Below, piece after piece: positions 47,200-57,233 of a stretch of 64,000 bases of DNA. Every line of letters begins with the position of its first letter. The first letter of the stretch is position 1. A program made the translations under genes and the position numbers. The stretch lies in assembly GCA_038503035.1 (NCBI GenBank), contig JAVSML010025215.1, forward strand, positions 368,018 to 432,017. Reading direction: 5' to 3'. The notes beneath the pieces were generated by a model. It searched no databases. It saw nothing but the letters and a program-made list of their open reading frames with translations, and was not told the origin of the DNA. Origin of the DNA: Crocodylus rhombifer. Lineage: Eukaryota > Chordata > Crocodylia > Crocodylidae.

Positions 47200-47960
47200 T
47201 AGGAAGAGCTCACAGAGCATGTTTGAAACTGGACAAACTAAAATGCAGATTCAGGGTTAAAGAAATAATGTAGCTGAGAGAAAAGCTCTCTGAAAAAGGG
47301 GTACAAATTGATCCTGCAGGGGTTAAAGCCCATGTAAACGTGCCACCTCTTACAGATAAGGAAGGAGTGAAAAGATCACTGGGAATGATCAGGTTTATAG
47401 GGAAATATCTACTTAACTTAGCAGAGCAGGCCATACACATTAGATCACTCCTACAAAAGAATGCTTAGTGGATATGAAAACACGGATATAAGCTGAAGTT
47501 AAAAACTTGAAGGAAGAAAATAATGATATCTCTGGTACTAAAATACTTTGACCCTAAAAGACCCATTAAATTGTTAACAGATGCTTTTAAAGACGGCATT
47601 GGAGCAGCTTTGCTTAAAAAACATGGGAATAGATGGAGACCAGTAGCATATGCATCCAGGGCACTGCCTAAGTCAGAGTGTCTTTAGGCACAAATTGAGA
47701 AAGAAAGTTTAGTTCTGGTATATGGCTGTAAGAAATTGCATATATCCATCTATGGGAAGCCTTAGTCTGTGATAGCTGAAACTAATCATAAACCTTGGAT
47801 AACTATGGCAAAGAGGGGGTTATCAGACATGCCACCCAGATTACAGTGAGTTTTCTTTCAGTGGCAAATGTATGATCTAGACATATACTACAAGCCAGGA
47901 AAACATCTACTTATTGCAAATAGGTGGTCTAGAGCACATGACACAACAGAAAATAACAGA
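47200..47960 (+). pseudogene. gypsy Pol remnant: RT thumb and RNase H
   Basis: Residue blocks: EKGVQIDPAGVKAHVNVPPL and VKRSLGMIRFIGKYLLNLAE (RT thumb), then FDPKRPIKLLTDAFKDGIGA and PVAYASRALPKSE (RNase H), and DLDIYYKPGKHLLIANRWSR (RNase H to integrase connection). The RT palm with its paired Asp is absent. Stops near 47270, 47470, 47685 and 47765 confirm decay. Confidence 0.85.
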
Positions 47961-48049
47961 ATTACAGACTCAGACACAGTACATGTTAATCCAATTAAAA
48001 GAGTGATTCCTGTCACAGATAAAATGTAGGTACTAATTGCAGAAGCTAC

Positions 48050-49276
48050 TGGTCAGGACACCGCATTGCAAAAAGTGATAACAGCTATTTGTGCTGGTTG
48101 GCCTGGAAAACATATATCTAGCCCCTACTCTCAGTTCAGGGAAGAGCTGTCAGTACTGGGTGGCATTTTGTTTAAAGGCTCACAACTAGTTGTTCCAGCA
48201 GTGCTAAAGAAAGACATGTTAAACAGAATACATGAGGGGCATCTAGGCATTGAAAAATGCAAAAGGAGAGCAAGGGGTGCTCTACTTTGGCCCAACATAA
48301 TGACATAGAAGATTCTGTAAAGTAAGATCAGCATAAAGAAAAGAGCCCGTGATGGTCATGGAGGAGCCTGTAGCTCCATGGTATCAAGTGGGCATTGCCT
48401 TATTCATGTGTGTAGGAAAAAAATATGTATTAGTGCTGGATTATTATTCTTACTATCCTGAAATGGCATTGCTTGAAAGCACAACAGCAAATCGTGTCAT
48501 AACTCGCATCAAATCAATTTTTGCTAGACATGGGATTCTACAAATTGTGAACAGACAACAGACCTCAATTCAACTGTTTTGACTTTAAGGAGTTTGCAAA
48601 CAAATATGGATTCTGTCATATCAATTCAAGTCCTAGATACCCACAATCCAATGATCTGGTGGAAAATGGAATATGAATAGTGAAGAAATTATTGAACCAA
48701 GCTACAGATTCACACACCGATGTTTACCTGTCACTTAAATCACAGGGCAACACCTATGAAACATGGATTGTCCCTAGCAGAAGTATTTAACAGAAAACTC
48801 TCAACCAGGCTGTTAAATCTTGTGGATGATGCTCATCAGAATGAAAAGCAAGATGTGAAAATGTTTAAAAACTACTATGACACGGGTTCCAGGGAGTTAC
48901 CACAACTGCACAGCAAGGATGTGGTGCTTATTTCAAATGGGTGAATGTGGAAACAAAAGACACTAGTATCCCATTAAGTAGCTCCCAGATTCAATCAGGT
49001 AGTCACACCAGAAGGACAGGTGTTAAGAAGGAACAGATGACACTTGCAGCTCATAAAGGGGTGAAAAGAAGCAGCATTACAAGATTCACCAAAGGAAACA
49101 GAGCTAACATCGAAGCAACAAGAAATGACAGCGGAGATAAAAATGACACAGAAGTAGAGACATCTGAACAAGAAAACCAAGCAAGAACTGAACCAATAAG
49201 GACTGAAAATGCAGAGAAACTGAGAGAATCACTTAGAGCAAAAATGCCAACACAAAGACTATTAGGGACCTGTTAA
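48050..49276 (+). pseudogene. gypsy integrase remnant
   Basis: Zinc-binding part: MLNRIHEGHLGIEKCKRRAR and GALLWPNIMT (48210-48308). Core: EPVAPWYQVGIALFMCVGKK, LVLDYYSYYPEMALLESTTA (first catalytic Asp at the DYYS motif), then IFARHGILQIV. The expected SDNGPQF motif is lost by a frame break near 48570. After it NKYGFCHINSSPRYPQSN and VENGI preserve the Glu region. A basic C-terminal tail follows to 49276 (LRAKMPTQRLLGTC). Several stops and shifts; inactive. Confidence 0.88.
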
Positions 49277-49342
49277 AATGTGCTTTAACTATGGGTTGAA
49301 CTAAACTGCCAATGTTAGTATTATATGGGGGTATGTTACATG

Positions 49343-49357
49343 AAAAGGGGGAAGATG
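49343..49357 (+). promoter_or_regulatory. Polypurine tract
   Basis: AAAAGGGGGAAGATG immediately precedes the 3' LTR. This is the usual position and composition for plus-strand priming. Confidence 0.75.
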
Positions 49358-49366
49358 TGTGAATAC

Positions 49367-50531
49367 TAGGGCTGTGTAAAATTTCCCTGGGTGTTTCATT
49401 TTGAAGCTGTTTTGACGCATTTTGAGCTTGGAAAAGCAAAACTGAAATGAAGCAAAAAGCTTTGAAAGAGCTCTGAAATGAAATGAGGGCACTTGAAACA
49501 TTTTGAAACATTTTGAGTTTCGAAGCAGTCTGGTGATGGGAGGTGGGGGAGAGCCAGGGCTGTACTCTGAGTGGCTCCGCCAGCCCCACGGAGCTCAGCC
49601 CAGCACTGGGAAGTGGTGGGCAGCCCTGGCTTTCCCCCACCTCCCGCCACCGGGCTGCACTCCAAGTGGCTCTGCCAGCCCCCTGGAGCTCAGCCTGGTG
49701 GTGGGAGGCAGGGGAGAGCCAGGGCTGTGCTCTGACTGGCTCCACCAGCCCCACAGACTCCACTCCAGTGGTGGGAGGTGGGGGAAAGCCAGGACTGTGA
49801 TGTGCCTCCTGCCACCGGGCTGAGCTCTGGGGGCTTGGCGGAGCCGGTCAGAGCGCAGCCCTGGCTCTCCCCCACCTTCTGCACTGGGCTGTGCTCCGAT
49901 GGCTCTGCCAGCCCCACGGAGCTCAGCCTGGTGATGGGAGGTGGGAGAGAGCCACTGGCCAGGGCTGCACTCCGAGCAGCTCTGCCACTGGTTCTTCTGC
50001 TACTGGGCTGAGCTCCATGGGGCTGGTGGAGCTGGTCGGAGGGCAACCTGGTGATGGGAGGCAGGGAGAGCCAGGGCTGTGGTCTAAGTGGCTCCACCAG
50101 CCCCACGGAGCTCAACCTGCCCTCCCAGTGCTCCTGGACTCCTCCCAGGTGTGTGGACACCCAGATCTGCATGCAGGATGACAGGAGGCTGCCGCTGCTG
50201 GCAAGTGACACAAGTTTTCCTTGTCAGCACCCTGAGGTGCAGTTTCCCAGAAACGCCTGTACCTATCTCCTTGAAACTTAGCAGGCTTCATGTCCTTAGA
50301 AGTGGCTGCAATTCCTGCAATTTTCATCTGACAAGAAATTATAAAGTTATAGGCATTTTCATGATTCCTCATTATAGCCTATGGGCAAAACGGCAAAACA
50401 GCGAAATAGTTTCGATTAAATGAAACGGAACAGTGCTTCGAAACTAAACAAAACATTGAAACAAGACAGTGTCCTGTTGAAACAGTGAAACAGGAGTTGA
50501 AATGGAAATGGTGCTGTTTTGCACAGCCCTA
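49367..50531. mobile_element. hAT non-autonomous element carrying GC-rich repeats
   Basis: Ends TAGGGCTGTGTAAAA and, in reverse complement, TAGGGCTGTGCAAAA. The 8-base flanks GTGAATAC (49359-49366) and GTGGATAC (50532-50539) are a hAT-size target duplication with one difference. The outer parts are AT-rich with GAAATGAAAC motifs. The centre, 49540-50140, is a GC-rich array of imperfect units (GGCTCCGCCAGCCCCACGGA, GGTGGGGGAGAGCCAGGGCT) in both orientations. No transposase. Confidence 0.85.
49540..50140. repeat. GC-rich minisatellite with inverted units
   Basis: Repeated blocks include CCAGCCCC(A/C)CGGAGCTCAGCC, GGTGGGAGGYGGGGGAGAGCC and AGGGCTGYRCTC. Some units appear reversed (CAGCCCTGGCTCTCCCCCAC). 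Open frames on both strands here are caused by the repeat. Confidence 0.85.
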
Positions 50532-50683
50532 GTGGATACCTTTAAGAGTGTTATGTATGTGTTGTTATATTTGCCAGGGGATTGCAGGAGGGAACAGCAG
50601 ATGAGTAGGCTAAAAAGGCTGTCTGAATAAACAAGCTTTATCATTTTATAAGTTTAACTCCTTGGTCTTTTGAGACTAACAGA

Positions 50684-50688
50684 ATCTG
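50684..50688. repeat. 5-bp target-site duplication, right copy
   Basis: ATCTG following the 3' LTR, identical to 46202-46206. Confidence 0.75.
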
Positions 50689-50690
50689 CT

Positions 50691-50742
50691 CAAGGGCATC
50701 CCTGCTGGGACATGCTGCAGGGCATCCCTGCTGGGACAAGCT
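50691..50742. repeat. Short tandem duplication
   Basis: GGGCATCCCTGCTGGGACA followed by TGCTGCA, then GGGCATCCCTGCTGGGACA again with AGCTGCT. Two units of about 26 bases. Confidence 0.85.
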
Positions 50743-52832
50743 GCTGCTGTATTATATTTATACGCAAATGGTCAAGCTCCAGAACTAACCACTAGTCTGG
50801 CAGCAGAAATAGACTGCATGGGAATATGCATGTTTCAGCAGTTATTTTGGATCAGTTTCCCTTTTGAAGTTCTTTTGCAAATAGGGGATATGTTGGAGCA
50901 TGTCAAAGCAATGCCACAAGAATCTGTGAATTGACTGTCTGGACACCTAATACAGGGGTCACTTACATAAAGAGAATTTTTGTATTGACCCTGACTTGGC
51001 AAGCTGCTGCAGTGTATAAACTGTGGTTTGGGGCTTAGCAGTGCTCTCTAAATCTGATCAACAGGGGCTGAGATTTCTGTGAAAGAAGCATATGAATACT
51101 TATCAGACCCAGGGAAAGATAAATGCTTATCAGCCCCAGTGGGATCACTGACAATGTGTCTGGAAATTATTCTAGATCGTTTGCTGTGTTGTTGGTCCAA
51201 GTAAGCCTCGACCATCTCCTCAAGAGGGAAGAGAGCAAGGATCTCTGCAGCTATAAAAACTTTTCCAACAAAAATAACTTTAAAAGGAATCCTATTGAAA
51301 ACTGATTAGGCCAGGTTCTCTTCTCACTTGTATCAGTTTTAGATCTGTGAAATTAATTTCACTTCAATGGATTTGATTTAAACTTGTGTGACTGCTAGCC
51401 TTATTAAAGGCACTCCGCTATGGGCCTTCTGGTAATGAAGAAGTGATCCACAGGGAGTTAAAAAAACCCTAGAGGGAGTGGGCTGAGAGAGAAGACCAAG
51501 AAGAGACAGTTTGGAAAGAGGATGCAAGCAGTGGGTGCAACTGCTTGCTATAGGAGATGGCCAGGCTACTTCGCTGGAAGCTAGAGCCAGGGGGGTCCCT
51601 TCCCAAACACCTGGGAACAAGGTAGAAGGATTTTGTTTTGTTGGTTTATTCTTTGACTTGTTTGCTATCTAAGGACTCTTTAGCTCTTGGGAACTGGCTA
51701 AGATGCTCATAAGGAAACAAAACCACCTGCTAAAGCCATCAGGCTAGGAAATCCATGTACGGAAACCCATTAATATTTTAGAATGGAGCTTACTAATGAC
51801 ACCTCACTATGACTGAGACTGGAAGAAGAAATATGGTAAGCTTTGGAGTTTTTGGAAAAAATCCAGGCCAGTTTAGAGACAAAGGAAAAAGCTGGTCTAA
51901 ATTTTTTGTATACTTCATATTCGGATTAAGAATTTCACAAAACTTTCTGTTTTTTCACTTGCCTTCCTACTGTTCCCCTTGCCTTTTTTTTTAACCAGTT
52001 CAATGCCAAGAACTTGAGCTCTGGGTATTTATCCAAATCAAAGTTCCATGCTGCTAAGGTTCACTTACCATCTATGTGCAATATCCTTTCAGCTGGTTTT
52101 TATGATGAAACAAAGCTGTTCTTTTGGAACTATGCAGAATATTAAAAAATAGCAAGGAAATGATACAGACTGCAGACCAGTGAAATAAGACAAAGGCTAG
52201 ACCCTACACATGGATCCATGCAGATGTGAATATGGCTCTATGTGATAAAAACAACTGCGGCTTTGCAGTAGTGCTCTGTAGTTTCTTTTTAGAAGGAATT
52301 TTTAGCGTAATTATTTCAGCTCTCCTCTGTTCTGAGACTGATGTGTGTCAATTTGGAGAGAGCTCTGCCAAGATATATTGTCACCCTGCAGCTCCATCTC
52401 CAGTGCCCACCTAATTTCAAAGCCTACAAATGTATTTAATCTCCCTAAATCCTCACTCCGTTCCTGAGAACATCAGATCTCTGTCACCAGCCTGCTCTTG
52501 ACTTTTGAGAGATTTATTTTACCACCCTGAGTCTGATGTAGATGTTGGCAGGTATATTGAATAAACCCTGTAGAGTGCAGGATTTTCTTATAATTTTCTC
52601 TATGCAACAAGCATTTCTTTAAAGGTAGCGTGCAATTAAATACTTGACATTGTTGCTAATCCTTTGTCTTATTAGCAGCTGTCCAGCATTGCCAAGTGAT
52701 GTTTTTAAAAATTCCCTAAATGCTTTTTTATATAACTAAATTATACTCTTTGCAAATATAATGTTATAAATGTATAAATAAATGCTTGATTTACAGTTGA
52801 CAGGTATTGCACATCCATGCATACCTGTCTAA

Positions 52833-52872
<40 letters not shown>
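52833..52872. repeat. (CA)n/(CG)n microsatellite
   Basis: ACACACGCGCGCGC followed by an uninterrupted AC run to 52872. Confidence 0.95.
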
Positions 52873-53356
52873 TATTAGAGATTTATTGGTGCATATCTGG
52901 ATGTCTCAGTGTGTAAGAGTGATCAGCAAGAATTAATCTCTTGTATTACAAAGGCACAGTAGGCGTGCATTTTTCAACAGATGAATAAGTTAGGCACCTG
53001 CGGTTGCAAATCACACTGTAGATGTGCACTGGCATTTGGATTGCAGGGACCAGAAAGTTAATAACTAGACAAAAATTGTACTAGGGAATAATTATATGAT
53101 TGCATATCAGAAATATTGTTCTTGCTGATAATGGAGCAAGACGACAATCTTGTGCATGTGTGCACTGAATTAAGGTAATCTTCCTTAAAGCTCTGGTGTA
53201 TGCAATAAGAAGCAATTCTATTAGATTAAGGTAAACCTGATGTGGTAGAAGAGGAGTGATTGGGAGCTCACTTGCTGTCACACATTTTCCTGTCTCACTC
53301 CCCCTGGGCCCAATATGGGAAAGTAAGTGTGGTTTTCCACCTGTATCAGATGAGCA

Positions 53357-54759
53357 TAATTATATCGCCATCTTTAAAAAAGGGAGGACCTGGGCAACTA
53401 TAGGCCATCAGTCTTACCTCAATTCTAGGGAAACTCTTTGAGAAGATCATCATGGAGCACATCTGCGATGGGCTGGCCTCAGGGATGATGCTCAAAGGCA
53501 ACCAGCATGGTTTCATTAGGGGCAGAACATGTCAGACCAACCTGATTGCCTTTTATGATCAGGTCACAAAAGCATTGGATGCAGGTGTCCCCGTGGATGT
53601 AGTCTTTCTGGACTTCAGTAAGGCCTTTGACACCATCTCCTACCCCATCCTCATTAAAAAATTGGGTGACTGTGGCATTGATGCCTACACAGTCAGATGG
53701 ACTGCAGATTGGCTGAAGGGTTGTACTCAGAGGGTGGCGGTGGATGGGTCATGTTCAACCTGGGGAGAAGTGGGCAGCGGAGTCCCCCAGGGCTCGGTCC
53801 TTTTGCCTGCGCTGTTCAATTTATTTATCAGAGATTTGGACGATGGGGTGAAAAGCAACCTGTTTAAATTCGCTGATGATACCAAAATTTGGGGTGAGGT
53901 GAGCATACTAGTAGGGAGGGAAAGACTGCAGCAAGACCTGGATAGGTTACAGGGGTGGGCTAACAAAAACAGGATGTGTTTCAATACTGACAAGTGCAGG
54001 GTGCTGCACTTGGGCAGTAGTAACCAGCAGCACACTTACAAGATGGGAAACTCCCTTCTTGAGAGCATGGAGGCAGAAGGGGATCTTAGAGTCATTACTG
54101 ACTCCAAGATGAACATAGGCCGACAATGCGAGGTCATGGTTGGCAGGGCTAACCGGACCTTGTCATGCATCCACAGGTGCATCTCAAGCAGAGCCAAGGG
54201 GGTGATCCTCCCCCTCTAAGCAACACTGGTCAGGCCATACCTGGAGTACTGTGTCCAGTTCTGTGCGCTGCACTTCGGGAGGGATGTGGACAACATTGAG
54301 AGGGTCCAGAGGAGGGCCACCCGCATGATCCAGGGACAACAGGGCAGACCCTACAATGAGAGACTGTGGGACCTGAACCTGTTCAGCCTTCACAAGAAAA
54401 GGCTGAGGGGGGACCTGGTGACTGTCTATAAACTCACTAGGGGGAACCAGAAGGGTTTGGGAGAGACCTTGTTTCCCCTAGTGCCCCCTAGCACAACAAG
54501 GAATAACGGCTACAAGTTGTTGGAGAGTAGGTTTAGATTAGACATCCGCAAGAATTACTTCACAGTTCGGGTGGCTAGGATCTGGAACCAACTTCCAAGG
54601 GAAGTGGTGCTGGCTCCTACCCTGGGGGTCTTCAAGAGGAGGCTTGATGCCTACCTGGCTGGAATCATTTGAGCCCAGTTTTTTTCTCCTGCCCAAGCAG
54701 AGGGTCGAACTTGAAAATCTACAAGGTCCCTCCCAACCCTGCTTCTATGATTCTATGAT
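53357..54759 (+). mobile_element. CR1 LINE, 1.4 kb, nearly open RT
   Basis: Plus-strand CR1 beginning at the IAIFKKGR region of the RT and ending in GCTTCTATGATTCTATGAT. The 3' UTR (GGCTGGAATCATTTGAGCCC) differs from the 1068-3778 subfamily. It directly abuts another CR1 fragment at 54762. The long intact frame implies a young copy. It is 5'-truncated, lacking endonuclease and first RT motifs. Confidence 0.94.
53452..54672 (+). pseudogene. CR1 ORF2 RT and C-terminal domain, one internal stop
   Basis: Two open segments, 53452-54219 and 54286-54672, lie in the same frame and are separated only by TAA at 54217-54219. Motifs: [71 protein letters not shown] (active site), LSCIHRCISSRAKGVILPL, then ERVQRRATRMIQGQQGRPYN, LRGDLVTVYKLTRG and FKRRLDAYLAGII at the end. 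The frame is open upstream to about 53410, where one base appears lost. Catalytic residues are intact, but truncation and the stop make it non-functional. Confidence 0.93.
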
Positions 54760-54761
54760 AT

Positions 54762-55055
54762 CCCATTTTGAAAGGGAAGGAGGATCCAGGGAACTATAGA
54801 CCAGTCAGCCTCACCTTGGTGCCTGGAAAAATCATGGAGCAGGTCTTCAAGGAATTAATTTCTAAGCACTTGGAGGAGAAGGTGATTAAAGGAACAGTCA
54901 GCATGGATTTACCAAGGGCAAGTCAAGCCTGACCAACCTGATTGCCTTCTATGATGTGATAACTGGCCCTGTGGATGTGGGGAAAGCAGTGGATGTGATA
55001 TACCTTGACTTTAGCAAGACTTTTGATACGGTCTCCCACAGCATTTTTACAAGCA
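54762..55055 (+). mobile_element. CR1 fragment, RT N-terminal part
   Basis: The plus strand reads KGKEDPGNYRPVSLTLVPGK and IMEQVFKELISKHLEE, followed by decayed TNLIAFYD- and [12 protein letters not shown] residues. It is an older, different CR1 subfamily. It ends near 55055 without a 3' tail, so it is truncated on both sides and lies next to the tail of 53357-54759. Confidence 0.85.
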
Positions 55056-55351
55056 AGTGAAGGAAGTATGGGTTGAATGAATGGACTATAATCATTCCTT
55101 CTGTAACCTCAGTCATTTCCTGTCAGCCATCATGTCCAATGGCACAACACTGGTTGCAAAACTTTCATGCTTTAAGCCATTTAGTTACTTCTGAGTGACC
55201 AAAGAGTGAATGCCTGGGGTATGCCATCTGCCAGGATCTTTCTTTTTGGACCGCTACTTTTCTTGTTATATCAGGTGATGCAATGCCAGCCAGTAAGTAC
55301 AGGCTATCCTTTAATGTTGGGTTTAGAAATCCTGTTATTTTGCAACAACTG

Positions 55352-55807
55352 TCATTTAGAACTAGCTCTGGTTTCTGGGCATGAACTGATCATTCCCACA
55401 CTGGACATGCATACTCTGCAGCAGCCATAGTGATAGTTTGTAATATAACTGGGTTCACTCTCCACTTTGAAGTGACCAGCTTTCAAAGTATGTTGTGGTG
55501 GGCATTGATTTTTCCCTTTTGTCTTCTCTGCCTGTGCTTTGAAGTTAAGTGTTTGGTCCAATGTAACCTTCAAGAACACAGGGTTCAGGTGATTAGTCAG
55601 TGGGATTGCATCTGAGGTGTTGCTTAATTTCCACTTGGCTTCTCTATGGTGTAGGTGAAAAGCTGTGACCTGCGTCTTGGTTGGGTTGGTGCGAATATTG
55701 TAGTAATCTGAGATGTTTCTCAGTGCACATGTTAGCGTGTTCTCGATAATAGCAAAGTCCTTCTCTTGTGACATGATGCATCGCATTACTCTATATGGGT
55801 TGGTCAC
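55352..55807 (-). pseudogene. LINE RT C-terminal part
   Basis: A 151-residue open frame with the NPTKTQVTAFHLHHREAKWK and VTLDQTLNFKAQAEKTKGKN blocks. The later part (RVCMSSVGMISSCPETRAS) departs from the family because of frame changes. Non-functional fragment. Confidence 0.65.
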
Positions 55808-55959
55808 TGGTATATATGTTAAAAAGGGATCTGTGCTAGAATGCTACCCTGTGGAAGGTGGTTTCACTGTAGTCTCCAGTGGCTCCATTTCTTGTACAGT
55901 TCCATGTGAAAATGTCTAATCTCCAAAGAGATCAGATAAGCTTCACTAGGCAGTGGTTG

Positions 55960-56650
55960 TGAATCATACTGTAAATTTTGGCAAGCAGGTTTCAGTGGTT
56001 GCCCGTGTTGTTGGCTGCCGCTATGTTTTGTTGCAGGAAGCTTGGTGCTTCTGCTGCTTTAAGAGTGGGAAGGCTGTCAAGCTGCAGGTGTAGCAGGAGA
56101 CACTCAAGAGTCACATAACTCAGAAGGGGGCCGGGCTTGCAGTATATAAGCCTGGGGCCTGAGCTGGGCAAGCAGTCTGGCTCTGGAGGCTGCATTCTCC
56201 TGGGCAGAACAGCTGCAGTCCCTGAATAATACTTAGGAGACTGCAGCCTGCAGTAATATCTGGAAGTGTGGGAGGGACTGAGGATAGAAGGAAGTCCCAA
56301 TATGTCTGTGCAGGAGTAGGGCCAGGGAGCAAGGCCAGAGGTCCAGTGCCTGAGGGAAAGACCAGGAGAGTCCAGTTCCCAAGAGGGACTAGGTACCTGG
56401 AAGTAGAATGAAGATGGGTTCAGTGCCTGGGGAGGGGCAAAGGAGTCCGGTGCCAAGGGGCGGCGGGGTTAGGTAACCAGGAATAGTGTGGAGATGGGAG
56501 CCAGGGTGGGCTCAAGGATGGAGCCAGGGTGGAATCAGGCCTGGGAGTAGGTGAGGAGAGGATGAGATCTTACTCAGGAATCCCTGGAGCAGCCTCCCTT
56601 TTCTTAAAGGTATAGGCACATGAAAGGTGTAGCAGGTGAACAGAAGTGGA
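55960..56650 (+). repeat. LTR-like insertion with TATA box
   Basis: This interrupts the minus-strand LINE. It contains CTGCTTTAAGAGTGGGAAGG, TATATAA at 56143-56149, then GGGCAAGCAGTCTGGCTCTGG. A GC-rich region with repeated GTCCAGTGCC/GTTCAGTGCC/GTCCGGTGCC blocks runs 56340-56460. The layout resembles 63289-64000 (TTTAAGGGCAG, TATATAAAGG, GCAAGCAG-like). A solo or partial LTR is plausible; boundaries are not defined. Confidence 0.35.
56143..56149 (+). promoter_or_regulatory. TATA-like box
   Basis: TATATAA in a GC-rich setting (GCTTGCAGTATATAAGCCTGG) within the LTR-like segment. No transcript evidence. Confidence 0.35.
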
Positions 56651-56653
56651 GGA

Positions 56654-56884
56654 TCAGGGTAAAGCAAGGGCTGAGTAGCCACCAGGAGTGTCATGGTTAC
56701 CCTGGGACAGACTTTTATTACAGTCTACAAACACAATGCCTGTTATCATCCCTTTCTTGAATCCATCTTGTATATGCTGGGTGATGTTTAGTATTTGTCC
56801 AGCGCAGGACTTGCCTGCTCTAAATCCTGTTTTTCCTAAATAAATGAAGTCCCTAAATTCATGAGACACCAGTTCTCTACGCAC
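56654..56884 (-). pseudogene. LINE RT N-terminal part
   Basis: Contains TGFRAGKSCAGQILNITQHI and TGIVFVDCNKSLS, matching the FR.GRS...Q.L.LT..IE.GF...TG.VF.DL..AYD pattern of non-LTR RTs. The first catalytic Asp region reads VDCNKS, with the Asp kept but the AYD replaced. Confidence 0.6.
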
Positions 56885-56964
56885 CTGCAGTTCTGTTGCC
56901 TACTCTTAGGGTTATTTCTGGTTTTTATCCTGTAGTTGTGTAATAGGAAAAGCAAAAACGGTAA

Positions 56965-57022
56965 CATGAGCAGGAACTGGAACCCAGGACTACCACATTT
57001 CAAATGAGCACCTTAATTAGGG
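56965..57022 (-). repeat. tRNA-derived SINE-like relic
   Basis: AGGAACTGGAACCCAGGACTACCACATTTCAAATGAGCACCTTAATTAG matches the minus-strand layout B box (GGGTTCCA) then A-box-derived sequence, as at 12405-12480. Confidence 0.4.
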
Positions 57023-57136
57023 GTCTGTTAACTTCTGCTCCCCCTTTCTAGCTTTCCCTCTGGCACCATGAATCTTACATTCCTTTCCAGAGGGTGACTC
57101 AGCAGCAATAGGAAGAGTGGAGAGTATCCTACCCTG

Positions 57137-57232
57137 TGACCCCAGCTGACTTCCTGCCCTTCGGGCAGGGGGCTGGACTCGATGATCTTCCGAGGTCCCT
57201 TCCAGCCCTGATGTCTATGAAATCTATGAAAT
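57137..57232 (+). mobile_element. CR1 3' tail fragment
   Basis: GACCCCAGCTGACTTCCTGC, GGGGCTGGACTCGATGATC, then GGTCCCTTCCAGCCCTGATG and TCTATGAAATCTATGAAAT. It is the last 95 bases of the subfamily at 14511-15030 and 31398-33583, in plus orientation. Very short truncated copy. Confidence 0.93.
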
Positions 57233-57233
57233 G

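Larger units (their letters stand above)
46207..50683 (+). mobile_element. Ty3/gypsy LTR retrotransposon, degenerate, with nested insertions
   Basis: Two LTRs share TTTAAGAGTGTTATGTA at their starts and ATCATTTTATAAGTTTAACT near their ends, and flank an internal region of about 2.4 kb. Order: 5' LTR, primer-binding site, short gag remnant, RT thumb, RNase H, integrase, polypurine tract, 3' LTR. The RT-RNase H-integrase order defines Ty3/gypsy. Protease and most of the RT are deleted. The last 76 LTR bases differ at nine positions by eye, indicating a substantial age. The 5' LTR contains an insertion and assembly gap; the 3' LTR contains a hAT element. Confidence 0.92.
49358..50683 (+). repeat. 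3' LTR, interrupted by a hAT element
   Basis: Starts TGTGAATAC at 49358, resumes at 50532 as GTGGATACCTTTAAGAG after the hAT element, and ends AACAGA at 50683. Without the insert it is about 153 bp. It holds AATAAA at 50626-50631. Confidence 0.88.
50689..53354. other. No gene; unassigned DNA
   Basis: A near-perfect tandem duplication occurs at about 50690-50740 (GGGCATCCCTGCTGGGACA twice). A CA microsatellite lies at 52833-52872. No exon recognised. Confidence 0.55.
55090..56885 (-). mobile_element. Non-CR1 LINE (jockey-group-like), split
   Basis: A minus-strand RT in two pieces: 56654-56884 (upstream) and about 55090-55930 (downstream), separated by an LTR-like segment. Upstream piece: KTGFRAGKSCAGQILNITQH and IQDGFKKGMITGIVFVDCNK. 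Downstream piece: IENTLTCALRNISDYYNIRT, NPTKTQVTAFHLHHREAKWK and PVFLKVTLDQTLNFKAQAEK. These NP.KTQV.AFHL.NREA and PV.LGVTLDRTL blocks mark a family distinct from CR1 and RTE. Exact clade is uncertain. The RT active site falls in the missing middle. Confidence 0.65.

Noticed and set aside
49233..50211. Multiple overlapping open frames up to 176 codons on both strands
   Set aside because: They are produced by the GC-rich minisatellite within the hAT element.
52833..52872. CRISPR-like or regulatory repeat array
   Set aside because: Simple CA/CG microsatellite; no spacers, and the genome is vertebrate.
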